64,000 nt of DNA, from positions 2,046,001 to 2,110,000 of the forward strand of contig CAVZQT010000003.1 of the NCBI GenBank assembly GCA_963777435.1, read 5' to 3'. Numbering within the stretch: the stretch's first letter is position 1; every line of letters starts with the position of its first letter. The position numbers were made by a program, and so were the translations under genes. The notes under the pieces are model-generated. The model worked only from the letters and a program-made list of their open reading frames with translations, was not told the DNA's origin and ran no database searches. Shown in pieces: positions 43,015-51,674 of the stretch. Origin of the DNA: AP-15 sp963777435. Lineage in GTDB: Bacteria; Pseudomonadota; Alphaproteobacteria; ATCC43930; CGMCC-115725.

Positions 43015-44472
43015 GTGGTTCGGTTTCGCTCGGTTACCTCGCGCATCATTGCACTGCATGTGGCGGCAGTCGTCGCTACATCGATTTGTATCCCGCTCGC
43101 GTTGTTCATGATGTTACGGCAAGCGGTCGAAATGCTGCACCATCAGGCGCTCCGCGATCAGGCGCGAGAAATCGTCAATTATCTTTCGATTGCGCCCGAC
43201 GGGACGCTGCGACTGAGTCTGCCCTCCGGTCTTGCCGAGTTTTACTCGCAGGGCTACGGACGAGCCGCTTATGCCGTGATCAATGCAAAAGGTCGGGTTC
43301 TGTTCTCGTCTTTGCCTGGAAATGCTGCGATTGCGCGCCTTCCGCCAAACGGAGAATCGGTCGTATTTTTCCAGCAAGACCCGGTCGGGGCGATCGCGCC
43401 GGTCCGGTCAAACGGCACCCCCGTCGCCTTCTTCGGTGACGACCGGAACAGGGGCGCGCTTTACGGCGCAACAGTAAGGGTCGATTTCCACGATCACCCT
43501 GTCCTCGTTCAAGTTGTCGAGGACGTTCTTCATCGCGACGTGCTTATCGATGATATCCTTGCTCAGTTCCTGACGCATGTCGGCTGGGTTACTGCCCCTA
43601 TCTTGCTGGCCCTTCTTCTTATCGATGTCGCGATTTTCCGGCGCGCAATGCAGCCTGTCGTCGCAGCGTCCAGCCTGGCCGGTGAGATTGGTCCGGACCG
43701 TATCGAACTGCGGCTGCCGGAAAGAGCGATGCCGCTCGAGGTGCTACCGCTGGTTCGGGCGGTTAACCGCGCGCTCGATCGCCTTGATGCCGGCTTTCGC
43801 GCACAACGCGAGTTCACTGCGGACGCCGCCCATGAGTTGCGCACGCCGCTCGCTATTCTGCGTACACAGATCGACATGATCGAGGACGGTGAGATTGCCG
43901 AACCGTTGCGTCATGACGTCGAAAGCATGAGCCGGCTGGTAAACCAACTCTTGGAGATATCTGAACTCGACAGCTTCTTTATCTCCGAGGGAGAGATCGC
44001 CGACCTCGTCGCGATCGCGGCCGAAGTCGCAGCGTTTCTGGCGCCGCTTGCAGTGTCGCAAGGCAAGACCTTTGCGGTGACCGGCGCTCGCCGTCCGGTC
44101 CGAGTGCGCGGCAATAGCGACGCCATCGCCCGAGCGGTGCGCAACCTCGCGGAAAATGCCCTAGCGCATACCGCCCCCAGCACTACGGTCGAGCTTGCTG
44201 TCCACTCACAAGGGACAATTCGCGTGCTCGATCGTGGTCCCGGGGTACCAAAAACCGAGCGCGAACATATATTTGACAGGTTCTGGCGGCGCGACCGCCG
44301 GCGCAGTGGCCATGCGGGCCTGGGTCTGGCGATTGTCGCGCGCATTGTCGAAATGCACGGCGCCAGCATCGCCGTCGAAGACCGGCTTGGTGGGGGAGCG
44401 GTGTTTACGATCCGCTTTCCGGTAGTGCTGCCGGAAACGGCGGCGCCGGCAGAGTTCGCAGTTGTGTGCTAA
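43015..44472 (+). CDS. Sensor histidine kinase
   Basis: 485 residues. It has two transmembrane helices (about 10-33 and 190-207) around a periplasmic sensor domain of about 155 residues. The HisKA H-box is DAAHELRTPLAILRTQ with His273. The ATPase domain shows NLAENALAHTAPSTTVE, DRGPGVPKTERE and AGLGLAIVARIVEMHGASI. QseC-like architecture with a periplasmic sensor; ligand unknown. The GTG start follows the regulator stop without a gap. Confidence 0.92.
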   Translation: MVRFRSVTSRIIALHVAAVVATSICIPLALFMMLRQAVEMLHHQALRDQAREIVNYLSIAPDGTLRLSLPSGLAEFYSQGYGRAAYAVINAKGRVLFSSLPGNAAIARLPPNGESVVFFQQDPVGAIAPVRSNGTPVAFFGDDRNRGALYGATVRVDFHDHPVLVQVVEDVLHRDVLIDDILAQFLTHVGWVTAPILLALLLIDVAIFRRAMQPVVAASSLAGEIGPDRIELRLPERAMPLEVLPLVRAVNRALDRLDAGFRAQREFTADAAHELRTPLAILRTQIDMIEDGEIAEPLRHDVESMSRLVNQLLEISELDSFFISEGEIADLVAIAAEVAAFLAPLAVSQGKTFAVTGARRPVRVRGNSDAIARAVRNLAENALAHTAPSTTVELAVHSQGTIRVLDRGPGVPKTEREHIFDRFWRRDRRRSGHAGLGLAIVARIVEMHGASIAVEDRLGGGAVFTIRFPVVLPETAAPAEFAVVC

Positions 44473-44674
44473 CGCCAGCCTGAGGCCGGCATCGGAAGCA
44501 GGTCGAACCCAATACTTTGGTCGCGCCGGATTCCCTGGACGGTTGCGGCGCCATCCGGCATCATTCCGAGCGTCTTTCGCCTGCTATCCTCTTTGTGGAT
44601 TGTGGTTTTCTTTCCGGGTGTACACGAGTTGCAACTCGTCAGGACGCCTGCAGTTCGGCAAGAAAGGTCAGATA

Positions 44675-46948
44675 ATGGTTTCGATAGAATCGACCCCGGA
44701 AATGGCAGCCAAGGTCTACGAGACGATGGCGCGCAATCTCGCTGTTGTCCGACGTCGGCTTGGCAAGCCGTTGACGTTGGCGGACAAGATCCTGCTGGGC
44801 CATCTCGATGATCCCGAGCATCAGGAGATGGAGCCGGGCAAGAGCTATCTGATGCTGCGTCCCGACCGGGTCGTGTTCCAGGACGTGCTCGGCCAGACCG
44901 GTCTGTTGCAATTCATGCAAACCCGGCGCGACAAGGTCGCGGTCGCGGCGACGATCCATTGTGATCACCTGATCCAGGCGCGGGTCGAGGGCGGCGAGGA
45001 TCTGCGTGAGTCGCTCGAAGAAAACAAGGAAGTCTACGACTTCTTGCGCTCGGCGGCGGCCAAATTCGGCCTCGGTTTCTGGGGGCCGGGGGCCGGTATC
45101 ATTCATCAGGTGGTGCTGGAGAATTACGCTTTTCCCGGCGAGCTGATCATCGGCACCAACTCGCACACGCCGAATGCCGGCGGTCTCGGCGCCTGCGCGG
45201 TCGGCGTCGGCGGCGCGGATGCAGTCGAGGTCATCGCGGGCCTGCCGTGGGAAGTGCTTTATCCGCGTCATATCGCGGTCTATTTGACCGGCGAGTTGGA
45301 CGGCTGGACCGCACCCAAAGACGTGATCCTTTATGTCGCCGGCGCATTGACGGTCTCGGGCGGCACCAACGCGATCGTCGAATATATCGGTCCCGGCGCG
45401 CGCACGATCAGCGCCACCGGCAAGGCCACGATCACCAACATGGGTGCCGAACTTGGGGCGACGACCTCGCTCTTCCCGGCCGACGAGCATATGGCGCGCT
45501 ATCTGCGAGCCACCGGCAAGCCCGATCTGGTGCCGTTGTTTCATAAAAATCAACACCTGCTCGAACCCGACAAGGAAGTCGAGGCCGATCCCGCAAAGTA
45601 TTACGACCGCGTCGTCGAGCTAGATCTCTCAAAGCTCGAACCCTATATCGTCGGCCCGCATTCGCCGGACCGCGCGCGGCCGATCTCCAAGCTCGCCGCC
45701 GAGGTGGCGGATCCGAAGAACGGGTTTATCGACCATATCTCGACGGCGCTGATCGGCAGCTGCACCAATTCCTCCTACGAGGATATGAGCCGTTCGGCGG
45801 ATGTCGCGGAGCAGGCCAAAGCGCACGGCCTAAAAGCGGCGACACCGTTCCTGGTAACGCCTGGCTCGGAAGCGGTGCGCGCGACAATCGAACGCGACGG
45901 CCAGATGAAATCGCTAAAGGACATCAACGGCACCGTGCTCGCCAATGCCTGTGGGCCGTGCATCGGCCAATGGCGGCGGGCGGCGTCGGAAGGTGCCGTG
46001 CCGAACACAATCGTCACCTCCTACAATCGCAATTTCCCGCGGCGCAATGACGGGCAGCCGACCACGATGAACTTTATCGGCAGCCCGGAGGTGGTGACCG
46101 CGATGGCGTTAGCCGGTCGGCTGTCGTTCAACCCGATGACCGACGCCCTGAGCGATGCGCAAGGCAAGCCGTTCCGGCTCGATCCGCCAAAACCCGCGCC
46201 CGAGGTTCCGGCGCACGGCTTCGATGCCGGCCATGCGACATACATCTCCCCGCCCGAGGATGGCAGCGCGGTCAAATTGAGCGTCTCCCCGAACAGCGAG
46301 CGGCTGCAAATCATGGAGCCGTGGGCCGCATGGGACCACAAGGACTTTGTCGACTGCCCGGTGCTGATCAAAACTCAGGGCAAGACCACGACTGACCACA
46401 TCTCGCCCGCCGGCCCGTGGCTGCGCTATCGCGGTCATCTCGACAAGTTCAGCGATAACATGTTCATGGGCGCCACCAACGCCTTTACCGGCGAGGCTGG
46501 CACCGGCATCGATGTGCTGACCGGCGAGAAGGGGGTCATGATCTCAAAGATCGCGCGCGACTATAAAGCGCACGGGATCAAATGGGTGGCGATCGGCGAC
46601 CACAATTACGGCGAAGGTTCGAGCCGTGAGCACGCCGCGTTGTCGCCGCGGCTGCTCGGCGGCTGTGCCGTCATCGCCCGCAGCTTTGCCCGCATCCACG
46701 AGTCGAACCTGAAAAAGCAAGGCCTGTTGGCGCTGACCTTTCAGGATCCGGCCGATTACGACCGGATTCGCGCCGACGATCGGCTCGATCTCGTCGGGCT
46801 CGAAGAGATGGCGCCCGGGCAGTCGGTCGAATGCCGCGTCAGGCATGCGGACGGCAGCACCGAGACCTTGAAGCTCAATCACACCTTCAGCGCTTCGCAA
46901 CTCGAATGGTTCCGCAAAGGCTCGGCGCTCAACGTATTTCACAGCTGA
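44675..46948 (+). CDS. Aconitate hydratase, mitochondrial type
   Basis: 757 residues, clearly the mitochondrial (ACO2-like) branch and not the ~890-residue AcnA. RRLGKPLTLADKILLGHLDD, HCDHLIQARVEGGEDLRE and GFWGPGAGIIHQVVLENYAF follow the mammalian enzyme closely. The 4Fe-4S ligands lie in IGSCTNSSYEDM and NACGPCIGQW, with the active-site segment ANACGPC. The C-terminal swivel domain contains GEGSSREHAALSPR and SFARIHESNLKKQGLL. It isomerises citrate to isocitrate in the TCA cycle. The open frame extends upstream, but the ATG at 44675 is the only start that matches the family. Confidence 0.96.
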   Translation: MVSIESTPEMAAKVYETMARNLAVVRRRLGKPLTLADKILLGHLDDPEHQEMEPGKSYLMLRPDRVVFQDVLGQTGLLQFMQTRRDKVAVAATIHCDHLIQARVEGGEDLRESLEENKEVYDFLRSAAAKFGLGFWGPGAGIIHQVVLENYAFPGELIIGTNSHTPNAGGLGACAVGVGGADAVEVIAGLPWEVLYPRHIAVYLTGELDGWTAPKDVILYVAGALTVSGGTNAIVEYIGPGARTISATGKATITNMGAELGATTSLFPADEHMARYLRATGKPDLVPLFHKNQHLLEPDKEVEADPAKYYDRVVELDLSKLEPYIVGPHSPDRARPISKLAAEVADPKNGFIDHISTALIGSCTNSSYEDMSRSADVAEQAKAHGLKAATPFLVTPGSEAVRATIERDGQMKSLKDINGTVLANACGPCIGQWRRAASEGAVPNTIVTSYNRNFPRRNDGQPTTMNFIGSPEVVTAMALAGRLSFNPMTDALSDAQGKPFRLDPPKPAPEVPAHGFDAGHATYISPPEDGSAVKLSVSPNSERLQIMEPWAAWDHKDFVDCPVLIKTQGKTTTDHISPAGPWLRYRGHLDKFSDNMFMGATNAFTGEAGTGIDVLTGEKGVMISKIARDYKAHGIKWVAIGDHNYGEGSSREHAALSPRLLGGCAVIARSFARIHESNLKKQGLLALTFQDPADYDRIRADDRLDLVGLEEMAPGQSVECRVRHADGSTETLKLNHTFSASQLEWFRKGSALNVFHS

Positions 46949-47114
46949 TCACCGCCGCCGGTCGACGCTGCGGGGTCGGCGACTAGCGCAAGATTACACC
47001 CGCTGAGAGCGCGGGCTTCGGTTTAGGCCCGGCGTTCTTGGCGCCGCGGGGCAGTTGGCGAAACCCGGCGAAAGATCAGGATTACATCGCCCGGCCTGGG
47101 CCGAGGGGACCAAC

Positions 47115-48533
47115 ATGGACATCCGGCATGTCGTCGTTCTGATGCTGGAAAACCGATCGTTCGATTGCATGCTGGGGAGGCTCTACCCAAAAAGCGGGGG
47201 TCTCGACGGGCTGAGCGGCGACGAAAACAACCTTTGGCATAAGCCGGACGGCAGCCCGCAGCAGATCGCGGTCTGGAACGACCCGACCGCCTCGGCGCGG
47301 GCGCTGACCATCCCGGACCCCGATCCGGGTGAGCTTTTCGCCGACATTCACGTGCAGATCTTCGGACTGAATGACGGCGGCACGCTCAACTCCGGCCCAC
47401 CGGATATGGGCGGCTTTGTCGACAACTATATGCGTCAGCCGGTCACGACACGGGCGCCCAATCCCTATTCGGTCATGCATTATTTCACGCCAGAGCAGGT
47501 GCCGGTCATCAGCACTTTGGCGCGGGCGTTTGCCGTATCCGACCGCTGGCATGCCTCGGCCCCGTGCCAGACCTGGCCAAACCGGTTTTTCGCACATACC
47601 GGCACCGCTGACGGCTACGTCAACAATTCCCCGACGCATTTCCCCTACCTGATGGAGACCGTCTTCAATCGTCTCGACGGGGTCGGTCAGAGCTGGCGCC
47701 TCTATTTTCACGATGCGCCGCAGGCGGCCACCTTGACCAAACTGTGGGCCAAGGCCCCGACCCATTTCCGGCCATTCGACCCCGAGTTTGCCCATGATGC
47801 CGCTGCCGGCACTCTGCCCGGCTACAGCTTCATCGAGCCGCGCTATTTTGCCGACGTGCTGACGCACACGATGCCCAGCGACGAGCATCCGCCGCACAAT
47901 GTGGCCTATGGCGAGGCGCTGATCGCCGCTGTCTACAATGCAGTGCGCGCCGGCCCGGACTGGAGCCACACGTTGCTGTTGATCACCTACGACGAGCATG
48001 GCGGGATTTACGACCATGTCGCTCCGCCGCCGGCGACCCCACCGGGCGGGAAGACGCCCGACGGCTTTGATTTCGGCATGTTCGGCGTGCGGGTGCCGGC
48101 GGTCATCGTCTCGCCCTATGTTCGGGCGGGGTCGGTCGTCCGCCCACCCGGACCGACACCGTTTGATCACACCACGATCATCGCCACCTTGCGCAAATTG
48201 CACGGGTTCCAGCCATTGACGGCGCGCGATGCGGCGGCCCCCGACCTGCTTTCGATACTCGACCCCGAGCCGGTCAATTCAGGGCCGATGTCAGTCACCG
48301 CGCCGGCGGTGCCGCCCGCGCACGAACAGGTCGCGAGGGTTGCCGCCGAACCGCCCAACGATTTGCAAAAGAGCCTCGCGGTGATGGCGTCGGTATTGCC
48401 GACATCAGGCGCCGACATCGCTGCCCATGCCCAAAGACTAAACGCGGTTCGCGACCCGATCCCGCTGCATCCAACAGCCGAGGCCGCGGCAGCCGACGCG
48501 GCGGCGCACATAAAGGCATTCCTCGGCCGCTAA
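47115..48533 (+). CDS. Phosphoesterase family protein (phospholipase C/acid phosphatase type)
   Basis: 472 residues of the alkaline-phosphatase-like phosphoesterase family (PF04185). The start DIRHVVVLMLENRSFDCML has the ENRSFD metal-binding motif, and the central ITYDEHGGIYDHVAPPPATP holds further metal ligands. FGVRVPAVIVSPYVRAGSV and FDHTTIIATLRKL follow. No signal peptide is visible: the conserved motif begins at the N-terminus, and the 20 codons upstream in frame are not hydrophobic. So the protein may be cytoplasmic, or the export region may have been lost. The C-terminal 60 residues are Ala-rich. Confidence 0.87.
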   Translation: MDIRHVVVLMLENRSFDCMLGRLYPKSGGLDGLSGDENNLWHKPDGSPQQIAVWNDPTASARALTIPDPDPGELFADIHVQIFGLNDGGTLNSGPPDMGGFVDNYMRQPVTTRAPNPYSVMHYFTPEQVPVISTLARAFAVSDRWHASAPCQTWPNRFFAHTGTADGYVNNSPTHFPYLMETVFNRLDGVGQSWRLYFHDAPQAATLTKLWAKAPTHFRPFDPEFAHDAAAGTLPGYSFIEPRYFADVLTHTMPSDEHPPHNVAYGEALIAAVYNAVRAGPDWSHTLLLITYDEHGGIYDHVAPPPATPPGGKTPDGFDFGMFGVRVPAVIVSPYVRAGSVVRPPGPTPFDHTTIIATLRKLHGFQPLTARDAAAPDLLSILDPEPVNSGPMSVTAPAVPPAHEQVARVAAEPPNDLQKSLAVMASVLPTSGADIAAHAQRLNAVRDPIPLHPTAEAAAADAAAHIKAFLGR

Positions 48534-48584
48534 GACGGTTCCGCCGCGCCTGTTTCCGACCCTCGTCCCGCGGGAGAACGCGAA

Positions 48585-49340
48585 ATGCACGACTTTGCCG
48601 GCAAGGCGGTTCTTGTCACCGGGGCGCAGCAAGGGATCGGCCGCGCCATTGCCCTCGCCTTTGCCGCTGCCGGGGCGGATGTCGGGATCAACTGGCTCGA
48701 CGACCGCGATGCCGCGGCGCGGATCAGGGATGAGGCCGCGAGCGGCGGCGGCAAGGCGGTTGCGGTTCAGGCCGACATCGGCGATCCGGCGCAAGCGCGC
48801 AACATGGTCGCGTTTGTCGCGCGTGAGCTCGGCCATCTCGATATTCTCGTCAACAATGCCGGCGTGTTTCCGCGCGTGCCCTTCCTCGAGATGAGCGAAA
48901 GCGATTGGGACTTTGTCCTCGGCGTTAATCTCAAGGGCGCGTGTTTTTGCGCTCAAGCTGCGGCGCGGGCGATGGTCGAGAGCGGCCGGCCGGGGGCGAT
49001 TGTCAACTTGACCTCTTCCGCGGCGTTCCGCAGTTCGCCGCGCGGCGTGCATTATGTCGCGAGCAAGGGCGGCGTGTTGTCGATGACCCGGGCGATGGCG
49101 CTGGAATTGGCGCCTCACCGGATCCGGGTCAATGCGATTGCACCCGGCCTCACCGACACCGCCCAGCCGCGTTATGGCAGCAGCGAAGCCGAACTCGCTC
49201 AATCGGCCCGCGCTATCCCGCTCGGCCGCATGGCGCAGCCCGAGGAAATCGCAAAGGCAGCGCTGTTTCTGGCGTCGGACGATGCCGCGTTCATCACCGG
49301 CCAAACCGTGCACGTCAATGGCGGCTCTTATCTCGGTTGA
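48585..49340 (+). CDS. SDR family oxidoreductase
   Basis: 251 residues. TGAQQGIGRAIALAFAAAGA (12-31) is the NAD(P) site, NNAGVFPRVPF follows, and the catalytic Ser145, Tyr157 and Lys161 lie in TSSAAFRSSPRG and HYVASKGG. The C-terminus is FITGQTVHVNGGSYLG, FabG-like. The Asn in the GIN after beta-2 suggests preference for NADPH or NADH cannot be decided. It follows the phosphoesterase by 51 bp. Confidence 0.9.
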   Translation: MHDFAGKAVLVTGAQQGIGRAIALAFAAAGADVGINWLDDRDAAARIRDEAASGGGKAVAVQADIGDPAQARNMVAFVARELGHLDILVNNAGVFPRVPFLEMSESDWDFVLGVNLKGACFCAQAAARAMVESGRPGAIVNLTSSAAFRSSPRGVHYVASKGGVLSMTRAMALELAPHRIRVNAIAPGLTDTAQPRYGSSEAELAQSARAIPLGRMAQPEEIAKAALFLASDDAAFITGQTVHVNGGSYLG

Positions 49341-49726
49341 CCGCCCGCAAGCTTGTCATCGTCCACCCGCCGGACGCGGCCCGACAAGATGGGGTCGCTT
49401 AGTCCGCGCGAACGTCGGGCGCTCGAAAGGGGGCGTAGGGACAAGTCAATAAAGCGATAGCCGAGGGCCCAGGGCCCGAACGGCCGAACCGCATCGCACC
49501 CGTTCGCTGCGCCGGCTCAAAGTGCACAGGCTTCGGCGACCTCCGAGGGCAGAACCTCGATCTTCTTCGCGGCCCAACTTCTCGAGGTCGTACCCCGCGA
49601 TCGCGGAACCATAAAGGCGGACGCGGCGAGTAACAGCGCCGCACTGCGCGCGGAACGCGGTTCGCTCCGACGCTGTTGAACTGCAGAGGCGGTGCTTTGC
49701 CGCCCTGCGTGTTCGAGGAGATGACG
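49341..49726 (+). other. 386-bp intergenic region
   Basis: No supported gene. It contains a short hairpin before the next gene (GGCGG, 7-nt loop, CCGCC near 49690-49706) and the ribosome-binding site GAGGAG at 49715-49720. Frames on the minus strand here lack start signals and family resemblance. Confidence 0.4.
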
Positions 49727-50146
49727 ATGCCGACCAGGCTCAAGACTTTTGCGATCGCCGTCGCGCTGGCAGCGGGGACGTCGACCGCCGCGATGGCGCA
49801 ATATACCTGCCCGGCGGGCTACACCTATGTTGGCGGCGTCTGCCAGCCGATCGCGGCGCCCGTGCCGGCGCCAGCGCCCGCGTATCCGGCATACCCGGCG
49901 TATCAGGCTCCAACAGGTCCGGTGTCAGGCGCGGCGGCCGGAGGTCAGGCCGGCGCGGCAAGTGGTGCGGCCGCGGCCGGTCCGGTGGGTGCGATCGTCG
50001 GCGGCGCGCTCGGGACGGCGACGGGTGCGGTTGCCGGCACCGCCAACGCGCTCACCGGGGGCCCGCGCCCAGTTGCGGCTGTCCCAGCAAGCCCCTGCGG
50101 GCCGGGCTACAATTTTTATAACGGCGCCTGCTATCCGATCCCCTGA
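49727..50146 (+). CDS. Small secreted Ala/Gly/Pro-rich protein with two Cys-Gly-Tyr modules
   Basis: 139 residues. A clear signal peptide (MPTRLKTFAIAVALAAG to AMA, cleavage before Gln25). The mature protein starts with QYTCPAGYTYVGGVCQPI and ends with SPCGPGYNFYNGACYPIP. The two C-x-(G/A)-Y...(G)-x-C blocks are related to each other, so each probably forms a small disulfide loop. Between them are PA-rich repeats (PAPAPAYPAYPAYQAP) and a glycine-zipper-like region (GAIVGGALGTATGAVAGTAN) that could enter or associate with membranes. The ATG at 49727 fits GAGGAG spacing better than that at 49721. Probably cell-envelope associated; function unknown. Confidence 0.75.
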   Translation: MPTRLKTFAIAVALAAGTSTAAMAQYTCPAGYTYVGGVCQPIAAPVPAPAPAYPAYPAYQAPTGPVSGAAAGGQAGAASGAAAAGPVGAIVGGALGTATGAVAGTANALTGGPRPVAAVPASPCGPGYNFYNGACYPIP

Positions 50147-50235
50147 ACCGGTTAGCGCTGAGTGTAGCGAAGCCCATGTTAGCGATGTGGCGGTGGGTTT
50201 CGCTTTCCGCTCAACCCAAACTACGAGTGCTCGGG

Positions 50236-51420
50236 TCAGTAGGGTTCGCGGACAAAGATAAAGGTCGTGCCCGTCACGATCGGGGCGCTGGCGCCGACAA
50301 ACGAGACGTTGGCGTCGTTGACCTGGCGCGAGCCGGCGCGGCCCGAGGCCTGCAAGGCGCCTTCGATGATGTGCCACAGCCCGTGGATGCGGCCGGTGCC
50401 GAGGCTGCCGCCAAACGTATTGAGCGGCAAGTCGCCGTCCAATTCGATGCGGCCGTCCTGGATGAAGTCGAGCGCCTCGCCCTCGCCGCAAAACCCGTAG
50501 GATTCGAGGCCGTAGATCACCGAGGCCGAAAAGCCGTCATAGATCTGCGCCACGTCGACATCCTTTGGGCCGAAGCCGGATCGCTCCCAGGTCAATTTCG
50601 CCGAGCTGCTGCCCCCCGCCATGTAGCTCGAAAGGCTGCCGATGCGGCCCGCTACTTCGAAGTGCAGCCGCTGGCCATAGCCCGCCAGATAAGCCGGCCG
50701 AGGTTTTAGATCGCGCGCCCGGTCGGCTGTCGTCAATACGATCGCGACTGCCCCCTGCACCGGGATGTCGCAATCAAACAGGCAAAACGGATAGGCGACC
50801 ATGCGCGAGTTCAAATAGTCCTCGCGGGTCAACTCGGTGCCGTAGAAATAGGCGTGCGGATTGTGCTGGGTATGATGGCGCTGGGTGACGGCGAGGGTCG
50901 CCATCTTCTCGCGGTTCTGGTTGTGGTGCTCGAGCCAGCGGGTATAGGCGACCGCCATGCCCTGCCCCGGACCGCCAAAGCCATAGGGGGCGGTAAACTG
51001 GGCCGCACCCTGCGCATAAGCGCCAGGCAGGTTCTGGTAGGTGCCGCGGGGATTGTGCATTGCCCGCCACACCACCGCGTATTTGCATACCCCGGCGAGC
51101 AAGGCGTTGACCGCCTGCTGCACCGCACCGCCGATATTGGTCGTGCCGACCTGGATGTGCCAGCTAAGGTCGGGCAATTTCAGCATCGTCATCATGCAGT
51201 TGACCGACACGATCGAGATGCCGTCGACCTCGGCATGGCCAGTCGCAGGCAGTTCGGGATAGGTCGCGAGACCGTCGATGTCGGACAGCTGCAACCCGGA
51301 ATCGGCGACCGCGTCCTTGACCGCGGTCAGGGCGTGCGCGGCGAGCGGAATGTCGGCCGAGCGCGTGACTTCAGAAAAGCCGACGCCGCTGACGGCCACC
51401 TTGCACCGGTTCTCCCACAT
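50236..51420 (-). CDS. Thiolase-like acyl-CoA/lipid-transfer protein
   Basis: 394 residues of the SCP2-thiolase-like branch. VAVSGVGFSEVTRSADIPLA at the N-terminus and DVDVAQIYDGFSASVIYGLE are typical. The NTFGGSLGTGRIHGLWH segment is where classical thiolases have the catalytic GHPxGxTG; here Arg replaces that His. The family of such thiolase-like proteins works with DUF35 proteins in steroid or acyl-CoA side-chain (retro-)aldol chemistry rather than thiolysis. A DUF35 gene lies 255 bp upstream on the same strand, supporting a complex. Substrate unknown. Confidence 0.85.
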   Translation of the reverse strand: MWENRCKVAVSGVGFSEVTRSADIPLAAHALTAVKDAVADSGLQLSDIDGLATYPELPATGHAEVDGISIVSVNCMMTMLKLPDLSWHIQVGTTNIGGAVQQAVNALLAGVCKYAVVWRAMHNPRGTYQNLPGAYAQGAAQFTAPYGFGGPGQGMAVAYTRWLEHHNQNREKMATLAVTQRHHTQHNPHAYFYGTELTREDYLNSRMVAYPFCLFDCDIPVQGAVAIVLTTADRARDLKPRPAYLAGYGQRLHFEVAGRIGSLSSYMAGGSSSAKLTWERSGFGPKDVDVAQIYDGFSASVIYGLESYGFCGEGEALDFIQDGRIELDGDLPLNTFGGSLGTGRIHGLWHIIEGALQASGRAGSRQVNDANVSFVGASAPIVTGTTFIFVREPY

Positions 51421-51491
51421 ACCGCCTCTCCCGCTCAGAACTTGCGAAAAGATCTACCGCCCGGAATAAAGCTAGCAAATCCCTCTAATCG

Positions 51492-51620
51492 TTTTTCCCG
51501 GCGAAAGCCGGGAGCCATCGCTCCGCCGCTTCAGGCTTTTGAGGCGTGACATTACGGCAGCAACAATCACGGCCTCGTCCTGCACCACGGTGGGCCCCGG
51601 CTTCCGCCGGGGAGACGAAT
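51492..51620. repeat. Two-armed palindromic repeat element
   Basis: The left arm has CCCGGC-GAAA-GCCGGG (51497-51512) and the right arm CCCCGGC-TTCC-GCCGGGG (51595-51612). Arms are in opposite orientation (GGGAGCCA versus TGGGCCCC) with about 80 bp between. This is the structure of short non-coding repeats common in alphaproteobacterial intergenic regions. It lies between the thiolase-like gene and its DUF35 partner. Ends are approximate. Confidence 0.55.
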
Positions 51621-51674
51621 AAAAGGCGCCGGTGGAATACATCCACAGGCCCTTACTCGGCCACAGGCTCTCCC

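Noticed and set aside
46949..47114. Possible thiamine-type riboswitch because of CTGAGA in the gap before the phosphoesterase gene
   Set aside because: Only the short CTGAGA is present; other conserved elements are missing and the downstream gene does not fit.
47082..48203. 373-codon minus-strand open frame
   Set aside because: It is a shadow of the phosphoesterase gene, whose motifs are unambiguous.
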